Part shown: positions 15,721 to 24,137 of the stretch, piece after piece | Layout of the letters: each line of letters starts with the position of its first letter | How positions within the stretch are numbered: the first letter of the stretch is position 1 | Assembly (NCBI GenBank): GCA_040755535.1 | Contig: JBFMAV010000014.1 | Location: forward strand, 9,366-73,365 | Source of the DNA: Aquabacter sp040755535 | GTDB taxonomy: Bacteria > Pseudomonadota > Alphaproteobacteria > Rhizobiales > Xanthobacteraceae | Reading direction: 5' to 3' | DNA length: 64,000 nucleotides | The notes under the pieces: model-generated | Told to the model about the DNA's origin: nothing | Database searches by the model: none | The model's input: the letters and a program-made list of their open reading frames with translations, nothing else | Made by a program: the position numbers and the translations under genes

Positions 15721-16708
15721 GGCTCGCCAGTGCAACCTTCAATTCAGCAATCATCCGGTCGCGCAGCACCTTGGGCTCTACGATCTCCACCGTGCCGCCC
15801 CAACCGAAGAGATGATGCACGATTTCCAGCTGTGCCGCGGCCGCGAATTGGACCTCGAGCCGCCCGTCCTCAAGCTCACGCATCTCCTGGCTGGGATGGA
15901 AGAGTGTCCGCGCCGCCGCCTCTGCCGCTGATGGTGCAAACCGAAGCACCACATGCTGAGGCTCCTCCTGAAAGGTGCCGAAGGACCGCGCTGCATAGGC
16001 ATCCAGGTCGAAGGATTGAGGTATCTCACCGGACTGGACCGTGAGTTTTAGGCCTCCCATGCGATCCAGCCGCCAGAGCACAGCTTCGCGACGCCTGGTC
16101 TCTCTCCCAACCAGATAGGCGTTTCGCCCAAACAAGAGGCCATAAGGAACCACCGTGCGGACATAGCCTTCAGGTCGATCCGGCAGCGGATAAGAAAAGC
16201 GCACCCGCTCCATGCCAATCAGGGCCGCGCGCAAAAGCTCGAGCGTGGCACTGTCGGTGACCGCGCGGGGACCGACCTGGCGCGCGATGGCCTCCACGCG
16301 ACAGAGGGCCTCTATGTCCGGCGCCAAGCGTCGACGCGCGCTATCGCGCAGCGCGGCGGAAATCTTGCTCCGCAGGGAGCGGAGCAGTGCAGCACGTGCA
16401 GCATAGCCCGTTTGCTCCAGGCTCCGGATAGCCACCTCCAGCTCGGCTTGTTCGCTGACGGTCGGGGCCGCGAGGAATCCGGATAGGCCGCCTTTAATGC
16501 GGAAGCGGCGATGACGCCCCTCGGACAACGTCTCGAAGGTGGGAAACAAATCTCGGACGGCGTCGCGCATCCGCTCTGCGGTTCGCCTATTCACCGAAAA
16601 CTGGCGCTCGATTTCGGAAAGCGACAATCCCTCAGCTGATCCCGCGAGCTCGAGCGCAAGACGCAGCAAGTTCGCTGCCCTTTCCAGGCGCACATTGTCT
16701 TCGCTCAT
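15704..16708 (-). CDS. WYL-domain transcriptional regulator
   Basis: A 334-residue regulator with an N-terminal winged helix-turn-helix (about residues 8-72; SLSEIERQFSVNRRTAERMRDAV), a central WYL domain (about 155-225; VRFSY...VVPYGLLFGRNAYLVGR...LWRLDRM) and a C-terminal WCX-type extension. The eponymous W-Y-L tripeptide reads A-Y-L here. This architecture is that of ligand-sensing repressors such as BrxR/CapW that control phage-defence loci, and of the PafBC type. The ATG at 16708 begins the conserved part; an upstream start at 16798 would add 30 weakly supported residues. It is divergent from the 38-aa membrane peptide at 16788. Confidence 0.85.
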   Translation of the reverse strand: MSEDNVRLERAANLLRLALELAGSAEGLSLSEIERQFSVNRRTAERMRDAVRDLFPTFETLSEGRHRRFRIKGGLSGFLAAPTVSEQAELEVAIRSLEQTGYAARAALLRSLRSKISAALRDSARRRLAPDIEALCRVEAIARQVGPRAVTDSATLELLRAALIGMERVRFSYPLPDRPEGYVRTVVPYGLLFGRNAYLVGRETRRREAVLWRLDRMGGLKLTVQSGEIPQSFDLDAYAARSFGTFQEEPQHVVLRFAPSAAEAAARTLFHPSQEMRELEDGRLEVQFAAAAQLEIVHHLFGWGGTVEIVEPKVLRDRMIAELKVALASHEGPA

Positions 16709-16787
16709 GGGGCATATCCGACCGATTTTGTCGTATGAGTGGTTTTCTATCTGAGCCTTCAGCGGCGTATCGCGGAAGGCAAAATCA

Positions 16788-16904
16788 ATGGAACCCAATT
16801 ACACCGACGATCATCGCCCCGGCTTGCTCGTTGCGGTTATCATCATCGGAACAGCTTTGTTCTGCTCAATGATCGGGTTTATAATTTACCTCATGTATGG
16901 ATAG
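16788..16904 (+). CDS. 38-aa single-span membrane peptide
   Basis: A short reading frame starting MEPNYTDDHRPG, followed by about 24 uninterrupted hydrophobic residues (LLVAVIIIGTALFCSMIGF and on) and ending IYLMYG then TAG. GGAAGG lies 8 nt upstream of the ATG, a well-placed ribosome site. The acidic N-terminal tail plus one transmembrane helix is the shape of small membrane effectors, type I toxins or subunits of membrane complexes. It is transcribed away from the WYL regulator, with 79 bp between the starts. No homolog is recognised; the reality of translation is inferred from the RBS, start and clean hydrophobic profile. Confidence 0.55.
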   Translation: MEPNYTDDHRPGLLVAVIIIGTALFCSMIGFIIYLMYG

Positions 16905-16932
16905 ACGGGCCTGCCTTGATTTCATACATGTC

Positions 16933-16963
16933 TGCTGACGCGACGACCTGCACCGCGTCAGCA
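16933..16963. repeat. 10-bp inverted repeat downstream of the membrane peptide
   Basis: TGCTGACGCG and CGCGTCAGCA are perfectly complementary, separated by 11 nt, in the gap between the membrane-peptide stop and the KAP stop. No T-run on either side, so it may be an operator or a 3' structure rather than a standard terminator. Confidence 0.5.
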
Positions 16964-17053
16964 AAATGATCCCGACGTTCGCGACCCCGTTCAGGGGCAA
17001 CCACCCGCACCGGATCTGAGCGAGACAAAAGTCCAGCAGCGGATGACTCTGCC

Positions 17054-18838
17054 TCAATTTTTAGCATATTTTTCAAAAAACGATGTGACTTCCACATAAC
17101 CGGGACATATCTGTCCCAGTAACATTGCCTCGCGCTCTTCAATTCCCAGTTCTGGGTCTATTTCTTTGTGCATCAAAATGATTTCACGCGAACCAATTTG
17201 GAACTTCTCCCAGTTCGCGAACGGAGAATCCGCGAGACGCTCCGCTGCACTGCGTATCGCATATTGGGCGCCGCTGATGTACAAGTACATCGACTTGATG
17301 CCGTGCTCGATCCGCAACTCCACATAGTCGGGGTGATTAAGCTTTCGGATCAGATCTATGGTTGGGGACGAATGAGGTTGATAGAGCTTCAAAACTTCTC
17401 CATCCCTCTCAATGTATGGGGCCAGGCGCGCCTCCAGATCATCCTTCACTCTCCGCATGATCTGGCGATTCATCAATCGAAACTCTCGCTGAGGCACCGT
17501 TTCAGCCAACGGCTTTTCCGCAGAACCAGCGACCGCAGTAATTTTCGTCAGCGTCAAGGTGGCCCGAAATCTCTTCAATTCGTCTGCGGTGACGCCTTCG
17601 GACGATCGCTCCGATTGCCGGATGCACGAGACGAAATAGCCCGCGAAAGAGAAAACATCATCGATGCGCTCTGGCTGCTGAAGTGCCGCGATCGCCGCCC
17701 CAAGTTCCGTGTTGCGCTCGCCGGCTACGTCGCCGTTCGATGAGAGAGCCAACAGATCAGCTTCCTCGACCTCCCGGCCCCTTTCGGCGAGCCAGAGGTA
17801 GACGGGTTCGAACCCCATTTGAAGACACAGAATTGCAAATAGGTTTCTGACCACAAGGCGATCCTCAGCCGTGTCCACCCCCCCGATCAAGCCCTGCGCC
17901 TTGGCAACAAGTATTAGTAATTGAAGACTATTCAGAACACGCTTGATTCCACGAGGATTGATTGAAACCGAATACCTAACGAGTCCGGCAAATAGAGGGT
18001 AATCAGATCTCTCGAGGGGTAGGTCCATCGCAGCCAGAAGCCCCTCCATGTACAAGTCCACGTCATAACGCGCGACGGGCACCGTGAAGGGCAGCTGAAT
18101 GATCTTGTCAAAGAAACTGCGACCGCCGAGGTCCTGCTCTGTCAGTTTGAAACGTTGCTCAAGCCCACGACTGACGACTGCATAGTCCAGGGCCAGAACG
18201 AAAACGCACCCGCGCCAATCCAGGAAGAGTTTGATGATTTCCAGGATCTCCACCGCGCGCTCTGGCAATATGCGATCCAGATCATCGATGAATATGACGA
18301 TGCGGTCCGTGCCCTGGCTCTGCTTTTTGGCGATGGCATCCGCGATATCGGATTTCAGCTTTTCCGCATCGGCAGCCGGATCGCTATAGCCTCCTTGCCC
18401 ACCGCGGCCGATAAAATCGCCAATCTCGCTTGCCCCGGCGGTCGCAAAGCGAAGAGCGGCATTGGCGGCCGGTGCGGCGAGGCGGCCGAGCACGCGCATC
18501 CCGCTTTTGACCAGGGAATCATCTGGCCCGGCAATCCGCCTCAGCAGGAAGGATAAAAGAGAGGCCGGAAGGTAATCATGTGTCGCAAACTGTGAATATT
18601 GCCACGTGTTGAACCAGATGGTTTCAATTTTATCCGCATCGGGGCTGTTGGAAAGCGCGCCTTCGACCATGTGCATCAGGCTGGTCTTTCCCGTACCCCA
18701 ATCGCCCTGAATGGCTACCGTTAAAGGGGTGTCGCAACTGCGAATGAAATCCGACAGACTTTGCGCATAAGGAGCCAAGCCAAGCCGGTCGGCAGCCATA
18801 TCCTTAAGCGGGTGATCGGAATGGCCAAACACCGTCAT
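17054..18838 (-). CDS. KAP-family P-loop NTPase
   Basis: A 594-residue NTPase. Walker A is GDWGTGKTS (residues 45-53), followed by the KAP hallmark WFNTWQYS (about 75-82). Walker B, VIFIDDLDRI, is at 181-190, and INPRGIKRVLN is a sensor-like segment. KAP NTPases are named for Kidins220/ARMS and PifA, the F-plasmid protein that excludes phage T7. Unlike many members, no strong transmembrane pair is seen between Walker A and B, only a weakly hydrophobic Ala-rich stretch (about 118-140). The ATG at 18838 has GGAG 6-7 nt upstream; upstream in-frame sequence to 18952 is not conserved in style. It is divergent from a PD-(D/E)XK nuclease gene, which suggests a two-component NTPase-nuclease system. 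Confidence 0.85.
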   Translation of the reverse strand: MTVFGHSDHPLKDMAADRLGLAPYAQSLSDFIRSCDTPLTVAIQGDWGTGKTSLMHMVEGALSNSPDADKIETIWFNTWQYSQFATHDYLPASLLSFLLRRIAGPDDSLVKSGMRVLGRLAAPAANAALRFATAGASEIGDFIGRGGQGGYSDPAADAEKLKSDIADAIAKKQSQGTDRIVIFIDDLDRILPERAVEILEIIKLFLDWRGCVFVLALDYAVVSRGLEQRFKLTEQDLGGRSFFDKIIQLPFTVPVARYDVDLYMEGLLAAMDLPLERSDYPLFAGLVRYSVSINPRGIKRVLNSLQLLILVAKAQGLIGGVDTAEDRLVVRNLFAILCLQMGFEPVYLWLAERGREVEEADLLALSSNGDVAGERNTELGAAIAALQQPERIDDVFSFAGYFVSCIRQSERSSEGVTADELKRFRATLTLTKITAVAGSAEKPLAETVPQREFRLMNRQIMRRVKDDLEARLAPYIERDGEVLKLYQPHSSPTIDLIRKLNHPDYVELRIEHGIKSMYLYISGAQYAIRSAAERLADSPFANWEKFQIGSREIILMHKEIDPELGIEEREAMLLGQICPGYVEVTSFFEKYAKN

Positions 18839-18973
18839 TTTTGCTCCCTTCGCATGCCGCCGTTCTCCCGGTGCGCGCCCAATATGGCAAAAGAAGTTTT
18901 TCAGTTGCTGTAAGAGGGAGGCCGTCATCCTGGAGTTCGCGGGGTGCGACATTCCGCCGACGGTAAAACGCGG

Positions 18974-19001
18974 TGCATGTTGCCAGAGATTGGGACATGC
19001 A
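18974..19001. promoter_or_regulatory. Inverted repeat TGCATGT-N14-ACATGCA between divergent genes
   Basis: Perfect 7-bp half-sites whose centres are 21 bp apart (two helical turns) in the 189-bp gap between the KAP NTPase and nuclease starts. The geometry fits a dimeric regulator; the WYL protein nearby is the obvious candidate. Confidence 0.45.
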
Positions 19002-19027
19002 CAGCCGTGACGGTCGGAGCGGATAAG

Positions 19028-20317
19028 ATGAACGAACTAGGTGAAGTCCGGACCGTCAGTGTGCTTCTGGAGACCCTCACGGGAGCGCGCCGCGCACTGG
19101 AAGCGGCTCGCCATCTCTACGAGGATCGACTGGCTCCGGGCTTCACTCCTCTTGAGTTCGTCGGGCGGGATGAATTGGGGTGGTCGAAGCTGATTGGCTG
19201 GCTTCTGGATCCCAGCGGGTCTCACGCCCAAAAGGGCCGCTTCCTCCATCTTTTTACCCGCCATGTTAGCCATGTCGGCAGAGAATGGTCAGAGGCCGAG
19301 TGCAACAACGCCTTTGTCAGGTTGGAGCATAGCTCAGACCTGGGGCGCATCGACATCCTCGTGGTATCCGGCGAGCGGCATCTTATAATTGAAAACAAGC
19401 CATTCGCCGCCGACCAAGTCGATCAACTCAAGCGATACTACATGTATGCGCAGGGCCGGACGAGAGATCGCGCTCACACGACGATCGTTTATCTTACTTC
19501 CGACCGCAAGCCCCCGTCTGCGATGAGCCTCGGTGCCGCAGAAGTGGACACCCGGCTTATGGACGGGACGCTGGTGCTTTCGTCCTATCCCGACCTTGCA
19601 CAGTCGGCTTCTTCCCAGACGTCTTGGCTCGACCAGTGTCGCCTGACGTGCCGATCACCTCGGGTCGCGACTTTCATTGAAGAAATCCAAAATCAGATCC
19701 GGGCCGATTTCGCTGGGGTGAGCAATATGTATGAAAGTGAAGCAATCGTCGAAGTCATGTCGCGGGACTCGCAGACCATCAAATCAGCGTTCGCCGTGCA
19801 ACGTCATTTTGGCCTCCTAAGAATCGCGCTCGGTCGCCAGTTGACCGCTCAACTGGCGAGCAAGGCTGCGCCGTTTGGGATTGGGGTCATTGAAAAGGAT
19901 CTTACGGAAAAAGGGATCTTTCTGAATTTCGAATTCCCCGGCCTCGATCCGTTCATCGTCCGCTTCTATGCATCGAATATCGTCGGGCTCGGCGTCTTGA
20001 CGCGGAACGAGCGCGAGATGGAGGACCCCGCACAGATCGCCTTCGGTCAGACATTAACGTCCCGGTTGAGCGTGCTGGGAAAGAGCCAGAACTGGGGTCT
20101 GAAGTGGCCCTGGATCATATTGCCTGATAGCAACAATGGTCTTTGCCCGCTTCCCGTGAATTTCTGGGACAATGCGGATGTGTGGGCTGAGATAGCCGAT
20201 CAAGCACGCGGGCTGCGGTCTGGTCCGGGCATTGCAGATACCATCCTAACTTCGGTCATGAAGATTAAGCAGGTGCTGGATAACGGCTTGCCCCCTCACC
20301 GCCGCAAGCCTCTTTAA
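19028..20317 (+). CDS. PD-(D/E)XK nuclease-superfamily protein (PDDEXK_4-like)
   Basis: A 429-residue protein. The N-terminal third carries the family block (LIGWLLDPSGSHAQKGRFL, about residues 56-74), then the catalytic core GRIDI (D109), LIIENK (E122, K124) and DQLKRY (Q133). The middle glutamate-asparagine-lysine is the accepted ExK variant. Such stand-alone nucleases (PF14281-type) often sit in defence loci. The C-terminal two-thirds is a presumed recognition or effector domain with no motif I can name. The start at 19028 follows GGAG by 9 nt. The gene is divergent from the KAP NTPase and shares its regulatory gap. Confidence 0.8.
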   Translation: MNELGEVRTVSVLLETLTGARRALEAARHLYEDRLAPGFTPLEFVGRDELGWSKLIGWLLDPSGSHAQKGRFLHLFTRHVSHVGREWSEAECNNAFVRLEHSSDLGRIDILVVSGERHLIIENKPFAADQVDQLKRYYMYAQGRTRDRAHTTIVYLTSDRKPPSAMSLGAAEVDTRLMDGTLVLSSYPDLAQSASSQTSWLDQCRLTCRSPRVATFIEEIQNQIRADFAGVSNMYESEAIVEVMSRDSQTIKSAFAVQRHFGLLRIALGRQLTAQLASKAAPFGIGVIEKDLTEKGIFLNFEFPGLDPFIVRFYASNIVGLGVLTRNEREMEDPAQIAFGQTLTSRLSVLGKSQNWGLKWPWIILPDSNNGLCPLPVNFWDNADVWAEIADQARGLRSGPGIADTILTSVMKIKQVLDNGLPPHRRKPL

Positions 20318-20731
20318 CCAGCGAGGTCTTCGCTCCGCGCTCTACGACATGAGACAGACGCGTTCATTTTGCGTGTATTCGGTGTATCCTCGGAGAGCTC
20401 GCTTTGTGCCCCCCGGTGTTTGTTTTTGCTTACTTAGGAAGAGTGTTTTATGTACGCATAACGTTCGGTGTGTAGAGGTTTGAAGTGGGAGGCAGTTGAG
20501 GGCGTGGCCTCCAGCGGCTTTCCGTCTAACAGGTGCCAAGGCACTGGCACTTGACGATACTGCCCTGCTGTGAGTGGGTGAAAGCGCTGGCGCGACAGGC
20601 CTTGGGACGGGCGCACGGCCGCAAGGGATTTTGTCAAATCTGGGCGAGCAAGATAATGATATCTATCCACCCAGGACGGCGCCATACAGTCCCGTCGAGA
20701 CATTCACCTACGAGCACGTAAGACAGCCATC
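20318..20731. other. Gene-poor region between the nuclease and the membrane glycosyltransferase
   Basis: About 410 bp in which no protein family, RNA or clear repeat is recognised. Base composition falls towards its right end, marking a change to AT-rich DNA. It may hold debris of an earlier insertion and the promoter of the next gene. Confidence 0.4.
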
Positions 20732-22411
20732 ATGAATAGATATAAGGGAGAACAGTTGGATCAGATTCGGGAGATTATTTCAAACGATCGCTCAAGGCAA
20801 TTTGCTCTCATCCTAATTTCTATCGTTTTTTTCTGCTCGAGTCTTTTATGGGTATTTCGCGATCAAAGCGTTTGGCCGTGGGATCAGGCCTATTATGGAG
20901 AGGTGTCCCTCGACCTTGCTTATGCGTTTTCTCAAGGCCTTGCCGTTTGGTTCAGGTCCATGATTAGTGCAATTGGATTCAAACCGCCTTTGTTGGTCTG
21001 GATCGCTCAGGCTGCCGTGCCCTTTTCTGACCTTGTCGGAGGGGTGGAAAGGGCATTTCTGCTTGTAAACATTTTTATAAGCGGAAGTGCCCTATTTCTT
21101 CTTTATCGCCTGGGCAGAAAAATAGGTGGAAGCGAAGTGCAGAGCTTTGCAGGCGTGTTACTTTGCGGTGGATCTTCGTTGTTTATCGGAATCACGCATC
21201 AGTTTTTCGTCGAACCTCTTCAAGCACTGGCGATCGTCGGATTAATGCACACCTCGCTGAGGTGTGATATTATATCGATCATCAGGCTTTTTGGTGAGTT
21301 GTTGTTTTATATATCTATGAGTTTTTTGATCAAATCATCAAGCATCGGATATGTACTTCCCTTCATTGCATACATCGTCATCGTGAGATTTTCGAAAAAA
21401 AACAATCCTTGCCGAAAATATTCATACAGTGATTATTTAGTTCTGACCCTCGGAATTCTCGCCGCTCTTGCGGCTTCCGCTTGGTATTTTGTAAACTGGG
21501 CAGGAGTCCTTCGTCACGCGCTCTTAGCGACAGTTGGCCCTGAGGCCGTTCTTTGGGGAGAGCAGGGAGCTTTCTCGAAAAAATTTATGTTTTGGATTGA
21601 GGCCCTTAACCATGCACTCTTCCCCTGGAGCGCCCTTGGAGTGGCTTTTGCGGCGCTTCTGCTTCTTGCTATCGGAGCGGCCTTTATCAGCGTTGTCAAA
21701 GCTGAACCGCAGCAATGGTTTCTTGCCGCTATCGAAAATCGACTTCTTTATGCGTTAATGTTATTAGGCACGGCTGCCACGGCTATTATAGTGCACGCAT
21801 TGCAAATCAATCAAGAGACGCGATTCCTTATGCCGATGCTTCCGCTAGTGAGTCTGACATTGGTTTGGGCCCTTCATTTTTTGAATCGCCCTGCCATCAA
21901 TTTTGTTGCTTTCATAGTTGGCGCACTGGACGCTGGTGCGTCCATCAGCGGAGCACATGGAATGGCGTGGCCTGGCGCAGTTATGTCCGTTTGGTTAAAA
22001 CCATATCAAGAAAATTCGGCCGCCGCCGAAAAGCTGATGAAAGCTATTATACTTACGTGTGATGGTAAACATGCCAATCGTTACAATATCGTTGGTGTTG
22101 ATATGCCTTTTCTCAATGCTAACAGTGCGGAATTTTATGCAACTAAAAATCGACGTCACTCCGGCTATAAATGCTTTTATACATCACTTGGATTTGCCGA
22201 AGTAAATGCGTCGGCGGCCTTTTCGCGAATTGATATAATGAATGCGCCTTATGTCATTACCTTGTTGCCCACCGCACTAACGGCGGACACAGATGCGTTC
22301 AACAAGACAGCTTATTTTGTTTCTGAGCGGCTTTCTAAAGATCCAAAATTTGCACCGTTAGCAGTCTTAGACGACATCGTAATTTTCAAGAAAGGTGAAG
22401 AGCCACAATAA
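20732..22411 (+). CDS. Polytopic membrane protein, GT-C glycosyltransferase-like
   Basis: A 559-residue protein with about ten hydrophobic spans and a short soluble C-terminus. After the first span comes the periplasmic WPWDQAYYGEVSLD (D51, E57), the acidic loop typical of GT-C enzymes (ArnT/dolichyl-P-mannose type) that use lipid-linked sugars. NQETRFLMPMLPL near residue 365 resembles the later QETRYL.P motif of GT39/PMT-like proteins. It probably transfers a sugar to a surface glycan. The DNA is far more AT-rich than the flanking core genes, with frequent A/T-ending codons, indicating acquisition. No strong ribosome site is visible before the ATG. Confidence 0.65.
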   Translation: MNRYKGEQLDQIREIISNDRSRQFALILISIVFFCSSLLWVFRDQSVWPWDQAYYGEVSLDLAYAFSQGLAVWFRSMISAIGFKPPLLVWIAQAAVPFSDLVGGVERAFLLVNIFISGSALFLLYRLGRKIGGSEVQSFAGVLLCGGSSLFIGITHQFFVEPLQALAIVGLMHTSLRCDIISIIRLFGELLFYISMSFLIKSSSIGYVLPFIAYIVIVRFSKKNNPCRKYSYSDYLVLTLGILAALAASAWYFVNWAGVLRHALLATVGPEAVLWGEQGAFSKKFMFWIEALNHALFPWSALGVAFAALLLLAIGAAFISVVKAEPQQWFLAAIENRLLYALMLLGTAATAIIVHALQINQETRFLMPMLPLVSLTLVWALHFLNRPAINFVAFIVGALDAGASISGAHGMAWPGAVMSVWLKPYQENSAAAEKLMKAIILTCDGKHANRYNIVGVDMPFLNANSAEFYATKNRRHSGYKCFYTSLGFAEVNASAAFSRIDIMNAPYVITLLPTALTADTDAFNKTAYFVSERLSKDPKFAPLAVLDDIVIFKKGEEPQ

Positions 22412-22477
22412 GTGACGCGCTCCCTGCTGACGCAGCTTTGAACCGCCCCGGCTTCAGCGGAGGCTGTTTCGTTTGAG

Positions 22478-23382
22478 TCACGCTGCCCGTTTCTGCTCGT
22501 GGAGCATGGCGTAGTAGCGTTCCTCGGCTTCGGCCGGCGGGATGTTGCCGATGGGCTCCAGCAGCCGGCGTTGGTTGAACCAGTCGACCCAGGTCAGCGT
22601 GGCGAACTCGACGGCCTCGAAGGATCGCCAGGGACCCCGCCGATGGATGAGCTCGGCCTTGTAGAGGCCGTTGATCGTCTCGGCGAGGGTGTTGTCGTAG
22701 CTGTCGCCCACGCTGCCGACGGAGGGCTCGATGCCCGCCTCGGCCAAACGCTCAGTGTAGCGGATGCTCACGTATTGCGAGCCGCGGTCACTATGGTGCA
22801 CGAGGCCGCCGCGATGAACAGGGCGGCGCTCATGCAGGGCCTGCTCCAGCGCATCCAGCACGAAGCTGGCATGGGCTGTTCGGGTACCCGCCAGCCGACG
22901 ATGCGGCGGGCATAGGCGTCGATCACGAAGGCGACGTAGACGAAGCCCGACCAGGTACTGACATAGGTGAAGTCCGACAGCCACAGCCTGTCCGGCGCAG
23001 GAGCATGGAAGACCCGGTTCACATGATCGAGCGGGCATGGCGCCGCCTTGTCCCGCACAGTGGTGCGGACCGGCTTGCCGCGGATCACGCCGGCGAGGCC
23101 CATGTTCTGCATCAGCCGCTCGACGGTGCAGCGGGCCACGTCGAACCCCTCCCGCACCATCTGCCGCCAGACTTTGCGTGCCCCGTAAACCTCAAAGTTC
23201 TCGGCGAACACGCGCTCGATCTGGGGCCGCAAGGCCGCGTCCCGCCTCGCCCGTGCCGAGCACTTCGAGGGATCAAGCTGACGGGCGACATGCGCATGAT
23301 AGGTTGATGGGGCGATCGGCAGGACCTTGCAGATCGGCTTGACCCCATATGCACCGCGATGATCGTCGATAAAAGCGATCAT
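22478..23382 (-). pseudogene. IS A orfB transposase (DDE), broken by a frameshift
   Basis: The 5' part encodes MIAFIDDHRGAYGVKPICKV through LWLSDFTYVSTWSGFVYVAFVIDAYARRIVGWRV, including the first catalytic Asp. A 1-nt deletion in a C-run near 22882-22885 shifts the frame. The downstream frame resumes with RTAHASFVLDALEQAL and carries VHHSDRGSQYVS (second Asp) and the DNTLAETINGLYK glutamate. The two halves together make a complete IS3-type integrase core, so the lesion looks recent. Its ATG overlaps the orfA stop (ATGA), as usual for IS3 elements. Confidence 0.85.
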
Positions 23383-23708
23383 GTCTTCGACCGGCGGTCG
23401 AGCTCCGCCAGAGCGAAATACGCCGACGCCTTGCGCAGGATCTCGTTTGCCTGCCGAAGCTCCCGGTTCTCACGCTCAAGCGCCTTTAGCTTCGCGGCCA
23501 TGTCCGTCGACACGCCGGCCCGCTTGCCGGCATCCACCTCGGCCTTCTTCACCCACTCGTTCAGCGAGTGCCCCGAGCAGCCGATCTTCGCCGAGATCGA
23601 CAGGATCGCCTGCCAGCGCGACGGATCCTCGTGCGCGTGATCCACCACCAGCCGCACCGCCCGCTCGCGCACCTCAGGGGAGAACTTGTCCGTCGTCTTG
23701 CCCGTCAT
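23379..23708 (-). CDS. IS A orfA (IS3-family helix-turn-helix protein)
   Basis: A 109-residue OrfA. The helix-turn-helix segment (RAVRLVVDHAHEDPSRWQAI ... CSGHSLNEWVKKAEVD) is followed by a leucine-zipper-like coiled coil (AKLKALERENRELRQANEIL). It normally forms OrfAB by frameshifting with OrfB to bind the IS ends. It appears intact, but orfB is broken, so the element cannot move by itself. AAGGTGG lies just upstream of the ATG. Confidence 0.85.
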   Translation of the reverse strand: MTGKTTDKFSPEVRERAVRLVVDHAHEDPSRWQAILSISAKIGCSGHSLNEWVKKAEVDAGKRAGVSTDMAAKLKALERENRELRQANEILRKASAYFALAELDRRSKT

Positions 23709-23758
23709 GGCTCCACCTTCTCAGGAGTTGGAGCCTCCGGCAAACCCAGGGCGGTTCA

Positions 23759-23808
23759 GAAAGCCATCCCCCAGGAACGGCGGCGGTTCGGGTATCGCCG
23801 TCTCCACG
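23759..23808 (+). pseudogene. Fragment of another IS3-type orfB
   Basis: The 50 bp between the two IS elements read QERRRFGYRRLHV on the plus strand (from 23772). This is the N-terminal integrase-like signature of an IS3-family OrfB distinct from element A. It is the stump of an older element. Confidence 0.5.
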
Positions 23809-23870
23809 TGACCTGAGCCCCTGATCCTCCTCCAGATTTAGGTAGAGTCCGTCGATCACGGAGACGGACG

Positions 23871-24137
23871 ATGCGAGCCTCACGGTTCACAGAGGAACAG
23901 ATCATCGGGATGCTGAAGGAGCAGGAGGCGGGCGTGAAGACCGCTGACGTCTGCCGCAAGCACGGCATCTCCTCGGCGACCTTCTACAAGTTCAAGGCCA
24001 AGTACGGCGGCATGGATGTGTCCGACGCCCGACGGCTGAAGGCGCTCGAAGAGGAGAACGCGCGACTGAAGAAGCTGCTGGCCGAGCAGATGCTCGACAA
24101 CGCGATTCTGAAGGATGTCAGCGCAAAAAAATGGTGA
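23871..24137 (+). CDS. IS B orfA
   Basis: An 88-residue OrfA: FTEEQIIGMLKEQEAGVKTADVCRKHGISSATFYKFKAKYGGMD is the helix-turn-helix. A coiled coil (LKALEEENARLKKLLAEQML) and the usual NAILKDVSAKKW end follow. A run of seven A residues (24125-24131) at the orfA/orfB overlap is a typical slippery site for the -1 frameshift that makes the OrfAB transposase. The ATG follows a GGAGACGG site. Confidence 0.9.
   Translation: MRASRFTEEQIIGMLKEQEAGVKTADVCRKHGISSATFYKFKAKYGGMDVSDARRLKALEEENARLKKLLAEQMLDNAILKDVSAKKW

Larger units (their letters stand above)
22439..23758 (-). mobile_element. IS3-family insertion sequence A (IS3-subgroup type), inactivated
   Basis: A 1320-bp element with imperfect terminal inverted repeats. 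The left end TGAACCGCCCCGGCTT and the right end (minus strand) TGAACCGCCCTGGGTT both continue into CGGAGGCT. It holds orfA and a frameshifted orfB, both on the minus strand. The bases flanking the two ends (CTT and GAA) are not duplicated, so one end was probably rearranged after insertion by neighbouring IS debris. Confidence 0.85.
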
